Source: Gigantopelta aegis
Taxonomy: Eukaryota > Mollusca > Gastropoda > Neomphalida > Peltospiridae
DNA length: 64,000 nucleotides
Direction of reading: 5' to 3'
Assembly: GCF_016097555.1 (NCBI RefSeq)
Contig: NW_024532779.1
Coordinates: 1 to 64,000, forward strand
Both the position numbers and the translations under genes were made by a program. Shown here in pieces: positions 46,640 to 59,486 of the stretch (position 1 is the stretch's first letter; each line of letters opens with the position of its first letter). The notes beneath the pieces were generated by a model. The model ran no database searches. It saw only the letters and a program-made list of their open reading frames with translations, and was not told the DNA's origin.

Positions 46640-48306
46640 GATTTTTTTTCTGTTCATTATCAGAATAAAGTGCAAGAGATGGATGAGACTGGTTGCTCCG
46701 AGATCGATCTGCTTTTCTACCAATGCTATGCGAGAGCTAGTGGGATCTCCAGGAGTAACTCACACGCTTCAAATTTTCCAGACCGGAGTCCTCTAGAAGA
46801 GGATTAGCATTATGACGTGATTAATTAATAGAGTACCCTTTTAAGGGACTCCATGGAACATAGCAATCTTCACGCTTTACAGCCTCTAGTAAATCCCACT
46901 CTGTGAACGACAAAGAAGACTATAATGAGCTAAAGGGAGAGAGAGAGAGAGTACATGAAGTAGATCATTATGTCTTATTTAAATGATGTTAAAGTGTAGT
47001 AACCAGAGACAGTGTTTGTAAACAAAATTTGATTAGCTAAGTGTACTATAGTTCCAGGAATTACAACCAATGTATGAGTAATTATTTAACCAATTTGTTT
47101 TTACATCATTATCCATCATTAGTTTACTGGTATAAGTTACATTTGTAGTTAATACATTACAAAGAAGAATAGTAGTTGATTGCACTCCACCTTAATACTA
47201 CCATTTTAATAGTATTATTGTGCCAAAACAAACATAACGTAATTACAATCATTTTCTGAATATATTATTTTCTTGTTTTGTATAGCAAGACAAGAATTTA
47301 TGACCTTTCCTGTATTAGCAGTAGCATTTTCATTGTAAATTCCCTACTGATTGCTAAACTATCTGGTTAAGTCCAAGATGCGAAATGTATCAATACATTT
47401 TTTGAAACTGCCTATCCTGTGAACATTACTCACGCCAATGTAGTGGAATGTTCTACCACATACTTTTAGGTCATTAAGAAACTCTTAAGTTTCCGCAATT
47501 GTCTGTACCATCTCCAGAGGTGAATCGAAAAGAGAGGGAAAAAGAAAGGAAAACTTTATCAGGGTACTAGTATCCAAAATGTTGAATTATTTAGTTTTCC
47601 CAAGATTCTGTCGTATCTAATTGAAACAGTAAACATAATCTGAATGTTAGAGACGACTGTCTGTCTTTTATAAACACTTATATAAGACAAAAGTAAAATT
47701 TCTATGCACAGAATCGTGGTCTTCAGTGTAGTAATGTATGCACTACGAATGTGGAATATCATTTTACTCTAGTAATGTTATCAGAACTCAAATGTCAAGT
47801 GTAAGTAAAGAACACTATAGAGGTGTTCATCTACCATAATGACTATTACTGTGGCTTGACCACAAGGAGTGGTTGAGGTGTTGTACAGGATATATTAACA
47901 GCTTTATCAACCTACAGACTGATAATAAGAGAGTTAGCAACAGATACTTTTGTAAGGTTTCTTATTGTACGACCAGGCTCACTAAACCCAAATAGTGTGG
48001 AAGTCTCTAATTAAATAATCATTTCAGACCGGACACACAGAGGAGACAGGATTTAAACAAAAGAAAATTAGACAGATTTACTATAATATAATATTGTACT
48101 ATGTAAACTTTATAGCAAAAAGGTCATAAATTATGACCAAAGACAAGAGGTCCTATTAATGAGGGACATATCACATTCTACTCTGAGACATCATAGAGTC
48201 TGATTAAAGGGACTTAGATTATACAGTTAACTTGATTAAACACCATGGATTAACTGGACTACCAGAAGGCAACAGCTCTTAAGTGAATACAGAACAAACA
48301 ATAGCC

Positions 48307-48361
<55 letters not shown>

Positions 48362-49977
48362 AACATTACTATTGAGCTTTTCAATAATTAATACACTGTT
48401 AAGTTTTGCTACAACAAGAGGTTATTGCATTGCTGAAATAACTGAGACACTAGGTTAGGACTACGATAGACACTAGATAAGTGAATGAACAAACCATATA
48501 TGGTAATTGTAGAACACTAAATAGTCCATTAGAATACACAGAGGAAGTAATAGGGTAAGTCATGTAATTTAGAAATTAAGACATTTTTGTAATTAAAAAA
48601 AAATGGGAAATACAATTATATGCACGTATGCTTATAACAAAAAGGCAAGATTTACAAGTAACTCTTGAAGAGAAACAATAGCATTGTAGATACATGAAAA
48701 AGTAATTTATGTGTCATTATGTCACAATTAGCCATTGTTCACAGTGTGTTGATGTCGACATATGGAAATGCTAGGATGCAAACTGGTAAGTGGGTTTATC
48801 ACATCCCATGAAACAATGCTATCCTCAAAGGTGTTTTGTTGCGACAAAGTAGCACAATAGGCTGTTGAGTTAAGAGGGAAATATAACCTCCCACAAAATG
48901 CTTACCACTGGTATGAGAGTAATGAAACTAACGTAGTACAAGTAAATGTAAAAATTATGGTCAACCACACTTGTGAGAGTAAATAATCAACTATTTAAAC
49001 ACAAATTGATAGCTGTCTCAAATGTTAATACTTATAACACTGACGTACGCAACTATTGTCTCAGACATGAGGGGAGTGTTAATTGTAACATACGTTTTAA
49101 TTATAAAAGCAATAAGGTCACATGTAAGACTATATTTCTAATTGAAATGTGACATTTTAAATGGTAAAATTTTACAAATCTAATATGTTTTTATTAACAA
49201 AAGTCCTCATTTCATAGCAATAACAACATATAGGAAATATAAGTAGGAACATTGCTAACTTTGCCTCATTATCATTAGCCCATATGACATACCTGATAAA
49301 GATCAATGTAGTCAGTACGTAAACGTTGTAGACTCTGTGTTCAACAGCAACTTAATATGATGACGAGAAAGACTCGATTATTAGGATCATCTTTATCAAA
49401 TGGACCCAAACCTAATGACATAGTGTCCCGATTTCTCAATATTACTGTCTAAAAAAATACCTAGTTGCAAGTATTAATTTTGAGCGTATCCCCCCCCCTG
49501 GACATTTTACACCAGACATTTCCAATGATACGTCTCTGAAAGACCAATTGATAGACATCAGCTGTGTCTATGAAAGTTACCACCGCTTGTCCAAAATGTA
49601 TCAAGAGAGTATGGGCTGTGGTTCATCACATGGGTAGGACGAGAACCCTACAAGAAATAATAAGGACTCAGATAGTATTACAAATTGTAAGTATCCTTCC
49701 CTTTATTCATGTGAACTTTACAGAAATCAGAAACCATTATAACAGGCGCTATTTGCACTTAGCACGCCTCCATACACCCATTCCACAATATAAACCAAAA
49801 AGGACAAACGCCTCCATACCACCCATCTCAAAAAAACAATTCCCCAATAAAGGTAGTTTTTTCTAGTATCTTACCTATCTTATACCAAACGTCATAGTGC
49901 CCCAAATATAGTAGACACTTTAAGGCCCTGTTTCCCAAATAACGATATGATAGTTGCTGCTCACTTTGCGCAGCCAT
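46640..49977 (-). CDS. Aldo/keto reductase
   Basis: An NADPH-dependent oxidoreductase of the aldo/keto reductase superfamily. The start at 49975-49977 gives MAAQSEQQLSYRYLGN, then LKVST and FGTMTFG (to about 49870), the classic N-terminal barrel strand. The next exon, about 49500-49580, reads FIDTADVY with the catalytic aspartate, followed by RIIGN. A further exon (49285-49360) has LRTDYIDLYQ, the strand near the catalytic histidine. A late segment (46830-46870) reads PWSPLKRGYS, matching the conserved PWSPLxGG, followed by LLEDSGLENLKRVSYSW. The middle, with the GVSN motif, was not found. The pattern is closer to microbial-type reductases than to AKR1, but the substrate cannot be named. It starts only 81 bp beyond the MED4 stop on the same strand. 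Confidence 0.82.
48311..48357. repeat. Poly-T tract
   Basis: A 47-bp T run in the reductase gene, probably intronic. It could be the poly-A tail of an old minus-strand retroposon, but no body of such an element was recognised beside it. Confidence 0.7.
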
Positions 49978-50058
49978 TCTAGCTAGTTATTTCTTTAACT
50001 ACAAATTCAATTAATTATACGCATGCGTATTAGAATTCAGCAATCCTGATATGAATTA
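49978..50058. other. Very short spacer between MED4 and the aldo/keto reductase
   Basis: 81 bp between the MED4 stop and the reductase ATG on the same strand. The reductase promoter must overlap the MED4 3' end, or the two genes share a transcript. Confidence 0.5.
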
Positions 50059-53000
50059 TTAATGAGTGTTATCTTCATCTGAAGATGATGATGAAGTGTT
50101 CTTCGACATGGGTTCTGGGTCATTGTGAACCTAATAAACAATAGTTAATACAAATAACAATTATTTTATATTAATGTAAGTTAATATTATACTAGCATAC
50201 TGGCAGTACCTGCTTGAGGTAGCGAGCTACATACTGAGAAGGATCATAGTAAGTGTTGATTTTGTGTATTGGTATTTTGATTTAAACCTAAAGATCAGAA
50301 GACACAACAGCAGTGAAGTACAGTACATAATATAGCGTAATAGAAATACTTAATGTTGAGTACTTATTCTTGTAAGAGTTGTCAATTTAATTTTGTTTTA
50401 GATTTATTTTCAAAATATTGCATCATAGAAAATTAATTATTCCATAATTATAACTGTATATATATATATACAAAGAATTAAAATATATAGTAAGATACAA
50501 AATTGACTAGTACATTGAAAATACGTTAGCAGTTAACAAAAAAATATGTACATTCAATACTGCCTATGAAAGTGGCAAACTGAATTGAGAGTCAGTGTAG
50601 AGGGTTAGATCATGGTTTAACCAGAAAACTCCATACCTTCTGCTAGAGCCCTCCTTCGTGCTGGTTTACAGCACTCCATACCAATTTTAGTAAGAACTTT
50701 TGAACATAAGTGCTTTACAAGGACAATAGTGATATACGGGTGAACGCATAACGAATAAAATTAGCAGCTAAATTAACAGTCACTGGCTCGTTTCTACTGC
50801 TCAGGGAGCTTCATGAGACACAGGACGAGCTGCTACTGGTTTCTCTGGCGATTTCTCAAATACGCTGACTGTGTACAATACTCCAGCGAAAAAGGAGAGA
50901 AGAGTGTGCTCACCAAATGTCAAATCTCATGTAAGCCATTTTGGCCACCTTACTTGACTTGAGAGCCTTTCATCGTTAAGTTATAATTGAAAGATAAATG
51001 AAAACTTTGGGAGGTTACTGCTATTGCTGTTCAAGTGATCTTGAGATATCGTTTTGTGATTCGATTGTTCCTTTTATAATTGTATAAGCGCTCGAGCGCC
51101 GCCCACGTAACAGTTTCGCGCGTAAGCGGGGTTTTATGGCTCTTTTTTGGGAGTGTTACTATAAAATAGAATCTATTGTATTGGGTGATCCACCTTACCA
51201 TTAAGTTCTAATGTCAAATTTTCCCACTGGAATCTAGTTCCTTGATGAAGAGAACATCAGGGTTTGAGTTTACCTAGGCACCAGATCTCATCTCGATATT
51301 TGTTGGATAAGGACGACGTGATAACCTGTGTGGGTGTGTGGAGAGAGAGGAGTAATAAAGAGAGAATCACGCATTACACTCCCACAGTAAAAATACTTCG
51401 TCAATTATAATTATGTACAGACACCAGTTAGTCTTGCTTGCTATTACAATGGCACGAAACCTAATTAAATAGCAAAAGAGAGCATGCTGTTGATGACGGA
51501 GAATGTTTGTAATGATATTCCAACCATACCTTAGCTAGTTACATACGTAGTTAATATCATATATGGTAAATTAAAAACCAATATACTTTACATTCCAATG
51601 AAATTGAAAAGATAAAAAGAATAATTGTACTATTATGAGGATATAATATTGTTCTCGTCATTAGTTTGAATAGATATTAGATTTAAATGTATAGTCATTA
51701 TTATAAATGTACTTTCAGTTAAGACATCATAAACTTGTATCTTAACTAAACCAACAAAGTTACTGATAGCTTAAATGTTTTTAATCATGGAGTCCAAATA
51801 TACTCACTCCATTAGTGTTATTACAGTAACCACACACAACTCTAAAATACTGTAGACCATAGTTTAACAGAATGTCATAAACTTCTAGTGACAAATACTT
51901 TGGCTGACTAACATGACAATTTGACCATATTCAGTTAAATCTACATAGAACAGATGTACAGAATTCTTTCAAGCCATTCAAAGATATAAATATTTGTGTC
52001 ACGTTTTGGATCAAGAATGTAACTGCTAATATGTAATTTACAATACAATTTGACACAACCTACACGATCCTGCAGATAAGAAAGGTAATGTCCACTACAA
52101 CTGAATTCATACAATCTAGACATAGCAAAGTAGAGATAAGTTTACATTACAAATGGCCAATCTGTACTAGTCTACCACCACCCCTTCTTCAGGTTAATCA
52201 CATATTAATAGTTCTATGCCGAATTCACTTTTGTGAACAAGGCTTCACATAACTCAGTCTATAACAAGTGTATGTATGTGTTAATTTCAGGTACTAGAGT
52301 GTCCAACAGATCTCCATTAAGTGTTTTAATGAAGTTTGGTATGTGCATGTTTCGGCATCAAACTTCCTAACTGTAGTGGTTGGTTAGTAAGATGCTAGTA
52401 CTAATGGGATGATAGGTATATTAATATAGATGATAATATTGTTAGACATAAATCTCCTTACTCAGAGAATATCCTCCACAACTGAATTATATCAAAATAT
52501 CACAAACAAAGATTAGCGAAAAGTTCTATTACATCAATGCATAAGAAATAAAGCATTAATAGTATAGAGCTCTTTGGGATATAGTAGTTGAGATTATTTG
52601 TATTAAAGTATGCAGCTAGTTTAGACTAGTACATAATAGTAGCGTCTTATGGGACCCATGTTCTCTATTTGTCATGATATAGAGTAGTTGTACCGGAAGT
52701 TATAATATAATTTGCCAAGTCACAGAATCATGTGACAAAATTATAAGAGTCCCTTACAACTAATAAAAACCACCATATATCAACAGAAGATGAAGACACA
52801 TTTCTCATAGTATTAATGGATAGCATTAATTCAATACATACAACTGTACTATGCTAGTCTGTTAGCAAGAATTGCATATAAACTGCTACATAGACACCCA
52901 AGATAACTATTTCCTTTCTGGTATCAACTATTGGTCCAACAAGCACCTGGCACATCACATCACCTGTGTATTATGCTGGGGGACTACTGCAGCATACATT

Positions 53001-56000
53001 ATATCTAGTGCGCACATCAGCCTATGTCATCAACTCATTGTGTCATAATTACCAATGATCATTGGTTAATTGTTATAGCAATCATATCATATCATGAAAT
53101 TACTGAACTTCAACGTATCATTACTATTCCTCTGTGTATACCAAAAAGAGCCACCCTGGTTTAGTTTATAAAGCACCACTAACAAAGTCAAGTGACTTGA
53201 CCAAGAAATTCCAAGATCATAAAAATTTTCATAGCATTAACAGTTAGCGGGCATAACACTTTGTATAGTGCATTGTAAAGCTTTGCTAATTACTTGTTGA
53301 GTCAGGTTGTTGTGGCTGAAAATCTAGCAAGGATTAGAGATGTAGTCTAGAAGGTCAACTGATAAGAAATAGGGAGTTAGGAACACTATGAATATAATTA
53401 TAATTGATTAGTGATAGTATGTAAAATGTTAATTATCAGTGAATTGAGAAAAGGAAAGACAAGGCGTGTGAATGCCACAATTATGGTACAGACAGTATCA
53501 AAATATAATAGCAATTAAACAATGAGGTCATTACAACTAAACTATAAGGTCAAACCAATTAAACATTATGAGACCACCAGTTAACGTTATATAAACCGTT
53601 CTATTCACAAAACATCTTAAGGAAAAGGCGACAGTTGTATTGTAAACAGACAGTTAGTTAACCAGTAGAGTGTGAAGAACAAAGGGAAACTTTTAAGAAA
53701 ATGTACCCTTGTAGTAAACAAAACAGGTCACGTACATTGATTTGATGATAGTACAGACTACATTGGTTTTAACGAGTAATAGAAAAAGTCTACATTAATA
53801 ATCAATTATTATATACAATAAATAAATCATACTAAAAACATATTTCTGTCTCAAAAGTCTCACTAAGAATTAAATCATTAGACCAATCTTTAATGATCTC
53901 AAAAAGCTAATGAACTAATTGATAGAACTGTACACAAACATACTCTTACAAATGTAAGTCAGTTGGCACATAGAATTGAACCTTATATTATCAATGTATA
54001 CAAAAACAAACCAATCACAGTACTAAATTGAGGTTAGTGTCTCTTCCTGTTATCCTCCACTTTACTTGTTTATTACATATTAGGGCAATGTAACAATATC
54101 TTTTTAAGATGGGTGATTTCACTTTTAAAGGCATTAGTTACTAGCAAGCTAAGAAGAAGTTAACATGATCAAGCTAATCTAATTTTACTGCATGATGTAG
54201 CCATGGTAATGAGAAGTAGAGCATAAAGTATGCAATATAGTGTTTATAATGAAGGAATCATGTGTCAAGTCCATAATCTATTTTATTGACCATATATGGA
54301 ATGATGTAAGTTGAACATGTTTCAGCTTTAAAGATAGTGGGTACTGATAACAATACAAGATAACTAGTGTGAGTTCAATTTTATTGACCATATATGGAAT
54401 GATATAAGTTTCAGTTTAACTAGTGTTTGTTCAAATTATTCACATGATTGTATGCAAACTAAAATTAAAATAAAAAATTAAATTAAGAGATAATGATATA
54501 ATCCCAAATCACACTTACTCATTAAAATCATGTGATATTTTAACCATATATGTTGTAATTATACTCTACTATACTTCCTAACAGAAAGTGTGATAATAAA
54601 AGAGAAAGGTACTATTTTAAACATAACTAGTCTTTTAGCTCAACACTACAGATTCTACCAAAAACACCAAGTCTTCAAAAAAGTTAGAAAAACAAACTGT
54701 TTTTACTGCAACACAAGTATAATTGAACAATCATACCTTGTTAACATTGCTCATTGAGACATGCCTATTAGAATTGTAATATAATCATCACATGTAATAT
54801 CAAGTAGATTTAATAATGATATTATCAAAAGGAAGACATGCCAAATCTAAACTCTACCAGTACATGTCATGGTATGTGATGATATTTGATGTAACGAAAA
54901 CAACAACAATGTTGATCTTTTGATGTTATCATCAGTAAAGAATTGTTTAAATCTTTACCATATATGGTCACTATAAGAGAGCTTAATATTGTCCATACAA
55001 GTAGTTACTATTAACATTATATACTATATATACTTCCAGTACAATTCACAGTTAAGAGACATAGCAGACTCTTTAATGAGAACCTATTATCAATTCTCAG
55101 AATTAAAAACACTAGCAGTATATTTATCATAACAGGACATATTAATTTACATCACAGCTGTATTTAATGATCAAACTTAAGTAAACATCAAATGATACTG
55201 GATTAGGTTAAAGGGCGAATCTAAAGTTCTCTACGTATAGAACATACTTTAGATTATAACACTTCAATATGTTACCATTGAAGGTAGAGACCCTTTAGCG
55301 TCATCTCAATTACTCATGGAATTCAATATACTTATAAATAATAAACAAATGTATAACAATTTGTTACTCATATTTAATATATAACACATATGTCACTTGA
55401 TTATATAATGTAGCATAGCATAAAACACATATGTATGTATTAGCTGTTACATAGATATATATATACTAACACATATGTCACTTGTATTATATAATGTACA
55501 TAGCATATATGTATGTTGCTCATAATATATATATAACACATATATATAACACACTATGTATTATTATATAATGTACATAGCATATATGTCCCTCATATAA
55601 AATATATAACACTATATATATATACTATATATATATATATATACAGGGTTTCATTTAGGGGGGGCATTTGCCGCCTTGCTAGAGTCGCCGCCCCCCCCCC
55701 CCTTGGAAATTAGGTTAGCCATTTTTTTTTCAAGGGGTAATTGGATGTAATGAATACAGAACTGAAATTTCAACAAAGGAATATACAGCATAAGATAACC
55801 ATAGACTAAACACAAGGAGTATGTAACCTAAACACCAATAGTCTATGGGTGTTAAATTACTCCTAAATGCCTTATCACCACCAGTATAACTTGGTCTATA
55901 GGTGTTAAGTGTCTTATCAGCACCAGAAATATGGTCATCTCATCATGTCATTTGAAAACCACAAATGGTCTGAAAATGTGCCAGAAGTGATCTCAGAGGG

Positions 56001-59000
56001 TCTAAATTCAGAAATTTCTGGGACATGCCTCCAGACCACCCTAGAGGACATGCTGTCACGGAGAGTCCCTTCCCCCATAAATTTTCTCGAAGTATTATTT
56101 TGCCCCCCCCCCTTGTTCATTTTTCTAAATGAAACCATGATATAGGTTGTAAATATCAGCAAATCCAGATACCAATACGGATATTTAAAACTAATTAATA
56201 ATGATTATTTATATAATAAATACCATATCCAAGTTTGTTTTATAGCAATTAACATATGGACTTTGAAGCATATAGAGTGATATAGAGTTAACACACTCTG
56301 TTTTAGAGACCTACCTGAAAGAGCAGAATATGTCGATCTTTGAGCAACAAAGTAATCCATTGAAGCCAGATGAACCAATCTTAAAAAGACTAGATACATA
56401 GATTATTTGGAAAACACATACAACACCCTTTAGCTCAATTTGCTCTAAAGTGTATTTGTGTTAACCACCCTCAAGTGTCTTATCAGAATGTTTATTTAGT
56501 ACAGCTGGTGACATAATTGAATAAAAAGGAAATTGTCTATGCCTTAAAAGGCAGAAATGCTTCCTTTCTTGATTCAAAACTTACAATTATTAAATTTCAA
56601 TATTAAAAGTTAATACTTCATTGTATAAATCGCTTTTGTTTGTTCAATTGATCCATTTGGTAATTTGGTTACACACAAGGTCAATTTACAAGTAACATCA
56701 AAGTATAGGCATACTATAGGCTATAGTCCCCCTATACCAGATACCTCTAATATCACGAGTATAGAGGCCTATACCAATACCTATACCAGTATAATATATA
56801 TATATATAATCCTTGATTTGTAATGTTGTAATAGATTCTAATGGGTTCCACGAATGGTAATTGGTTGATTGGTTATGTGATTTTACAACATATAATAATC
56901 ATCTAAAGTTATTGCAAAAGGTCTATACAATAATGTGCATGAGTGGATGACCTCTGAACTTTTGTAGCAAGATCAGCACATTTATGTAGTCTGTATAGTC
57001 TAAGTCTTTAAGAGTATATCTTAATAAATTTGATCTTTATGTAACCTCATATATTTTGTCAACAATCACGCTACACTTTGCATACTTAAAATGACTATAA
57101 TTTATTCTACAATCAATGATGTATTAAGGACTTAGATAAGACCAATGACACGATAACCAGGGCCTAATGTGAAATTTTATCTCAAATCAATTGCACAAGT
57201 CCATCCTTTTTGACTCTTACTTGGCTGCCATCCTACTGGAGAGATTGCTGAGCTAGCTTGACTTATTTTATGAGCATATGCAATCAGCTTCTCTGGACAC
57301 ACAGAACCTAACCAAGATAATATAAATAATAAATTAAATTCTCTTAAACATTTTAATGGGAGATCTAGTTGGTATAGAGTACAAAGACAAGCATTAAATA
57401 AAATATTACAACAAGCTCATTGATCATTAAGAGACTTTGTCAGCATAAATGTAATAGTAAGGATTCAAGCTCATGATCATTAAGACTTTGTCAGCATAAA
57501 TATAATGGTAAGAATTTCATATATGATATAGTTTTTATGTATAGAAATAGTCTCTATATTATCATATCTAATAAATGCCATACATAAGTGAGTAAAATTA
57601 AAATAATCGAAACTTTATAATTCCACTTGTAAGTTATTATTTATTTGATCTATAACTACATCTTGACTTCATTAACTTTATCTTTGTAATTGATACATTT
57701 ACAAATAGTTCAATATAATTATGATAGACCAGAGCTTTAAGTAATAAGTGAATAGTGTGTGTAGTTTTCAATATGTAGTTGTTTACAAAAAAGTCTTTTA
57801 ATTATAACAAAGATAATGAAATTAATTTTGTTATTGATAATAGAGGGGGGGAGTCCATACTACAACAGTAATTAATTTTAATTTAAATCCAAATTAAGGA
57901 ATGTAAATTAGTCAAGTCATCAAACAATTAAACACAGGTGTTGTAATAATATTAGTAACAGATGATGATATTACCTTTTTTTGATTGCTCAATGGAATCT
58001 AATTTTGTTTCCCATGATGGACAGTAAGTTCCTAGTGAATGAAATAGCACTATATATTAACAATATATTACAATCTGTTTCTTTATTCTTTAATCGTTTT
58101 CCATTTAATATTATAACAGATGATATTTCTGACCAACCAGTAATTTCTCGGCATCATGAAGTCGATTTTGAAGTTCTTCTATTTCATTCTTTCTTAATTC
58201 CAACTGGGCTATCTATCCAATCTATTTCACGTGACGAGTCCTCATTTTTAGAGCTACAAAATCAAAATAATATTCATCACGTTTGTACAACAATGCATGG
58301 TCACATCATGTTTAGAAATATTAGTTATGATTAGTAAGTGACTTAATTTGGGGGAAACCATTTACAGTAATGAAGTATTGCTATGAAACCATACTGTATA
58401 GGAAATCAATATAATTTGGTGCACATGAAACTTAATTTATTGTTGCAAAGCAATGTAATTAATGAACTAAAATGGCCTCATATCAACTGTTAATAAGAAA
58501 GTGCTTGTGTGAGAAATAGCATAGATTTGTAACAATGAGATGTAATAAGTGCTTGTTTATCTTGCAATAGTTGCTAACAAAACTAAGATAATTAAAATGG
58601 GCGTGGTCAAATGTGATTGTCATGGTTACAACATACAATCATACCTGTTTCAACTAGTTCCTGCATTTCTCTGTCTCTTTCAATTAATTTGTCTAACACC
58701 TGGGGAAAATAGGTTGGCAAAATTTGACAAGAACATACATATAAAGAGATCAATACAAAAAGTTTGTAACATTGGTATAGATCTGGAACCAGACTCAAAC
58801 CATGTGTCTTGGTATGAGTCTAATCTTGTGTAGCCAAACCAAAACCAACATGGGACTAGACTTAAACCAACGGATCTTGGAATGAGTCTCGCTAGTAAAT
58901 TTGGGAACAAAATAAAACCAGCTTACACTAGTAACAGACTCGTCTGTGGTCCCTGTTGTTGTAGGTGGAGTTGAAGTGGGAACAGATGTGCTAAATGAAG

Positions 59001-59184
59001 GTTTATCAGTACTAATCATCTCCAATAACATTCTAGAATAAAAGAATTCAATTAACCAACTCAATATGAATATTCATATTACGTTAGTATTACATTATTA
59101 GTTGAGACATATCTACCTTGTTAATGAACTGAAGTCGTTGAGTTTTCCATGTAGCTGTGTTTTAAGAGGCTCGTTGATCGCCAT
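50059..59184 (-). CDS. MED4: Mediator complex subunit 4
   Basis: A middle-module subunit of Mediator, which links transcription factors to Pol II. The start at 59182-59184 gives MAINEPLKTQLHGKLNDFSS. Following exons read KPSFSTSVPTSTPPTT (about 58960-59010), KLIERDREMQELVETG (about 58640-58690), EIEELQNRLHDAEKLL (about 58140-58190), LDSIEQSKK (about 57975-58000) and EKLIAYAHKISQASSA with VGWQP (57230-57305). After an intron of nearly 6 kb comes RRPYPTNIEMRSG (about 51280-51325). The last segments are NQNTNTQNQHLL with DPSQYVARYLKQ (50210-50275), and VHNDPEPMSK followed by a run of serines and DEDNTH (50059-50130). The acidic serine tail is typical of MED4. It is divergent from the 59.5-kb gene. 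Confidence 0.9.
50801..50939 (-). CDS. Possible small nested protein in a MED4 intron
   Basis: An ATG at 50937-50939 gives MAYMRFDI. After one apparent frame slip, the reading GEHTLLSFFAGVLYTVSVFE continues with KSPEKPVAARPVSHEAP to a stop at 50801-50803, about 45 residues. The middle is hydrophobic enough for one membrane segment. A GC-richer block at 51080-51140, just upstream on the same strand, could be a promoter. A following segment (50630-50700) reads KIGMECCKPARRRALAEGM, which may be a second exon. The family is not recognised, and this could also be chance coding in an intron. Confidence 0.3.
51330..57225. other. Long MED4 intron
   Basis: Nearly 6 kb of AT-rich DNA between MED4 exons, by far the longest intron in the window. 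It has (TA)n stretches at about 55470-55643, a MITE at 55644-56139, and two copies about 100 bp apart of TTTTATTGACCATATATGGA (54281 and 54381). Short open frames on both strands show no recognisable domain. Confidence 0.75.
55644..56139. mobile_element. hAT-like MITE (non-autonomous DNA transposon), 496 bp
   Basis: The ends form a 15-bp inverted repeat with one mismatch: CAGGGTTTCATTTAG at 55644-55658 and CTAAATGAAACCATG at 56125-56139. The CAG start and the size fit short non-autonomous hAT-type elements. G and C runs lie just inside the ends. The left flank is a TA microsatellite, so an 8-bp target duplication cannot be decided. There is no transposase; open frames inside (55909-56145 + and 55935-56162 -) resemble no known domain. 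Confidence 0.7.
57405..57512. repeat. Tandem duplication in a MED4 intron
   Basis: Two copies of about 55 bp sharing ACTTTGTCAGCATAAAT and CAAGCTCAT, in the intron between MED4 coding segments. Confidence 0.8.
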
Positions 59185-59486
59185 TACCTTTCAAAAACAC
59201 CCTCTAGTGAATTAATTGAGTGTCAGCAATTTTTAACGTACTCGTGGGAACTGATGATTTCAAAATGGACCAATCAGATTGCTCATATTTCCCGGTATGA
59301 GGGAAATTGACCAATGAAATCGCGTCGTAGTCAAACACTGCCTCCGGAACAGGCGTGGACTTAGGAGTGCGCGTTGTCTTTGCAGCCACTTGAGAAAGAA
59401 GCTCACGAGTCCTCCCTCATTCTTCTATCTGCTTCCTTAGAAGCTTTGTGCTATCTATTCCCTTTTTGGATATCAACGCAGACATT
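59185..59486. promoter_or_regulatory. Divergent promoter region between MED4 and the 59.5-kb gene
   Basis: About 300 bp between the MED4 ATG and the first frame of the next gene. GC is higher than around it, with several CG dinucleotides at 59310-59360. Both promoters probably lie here. Confidence 0.55.

Noticed and set aside
48311-48357. Poly-T as the tail of a retroposon
   Set aside because: No LINE or SINE body, promoter box or target duplication was recognised next to it. It stays a simple tract.
55909-56162. Open frames on both strands inside the MITE
   Set aside because: They overlap each other antisense within a 496-bp element and match no transposase that I know.
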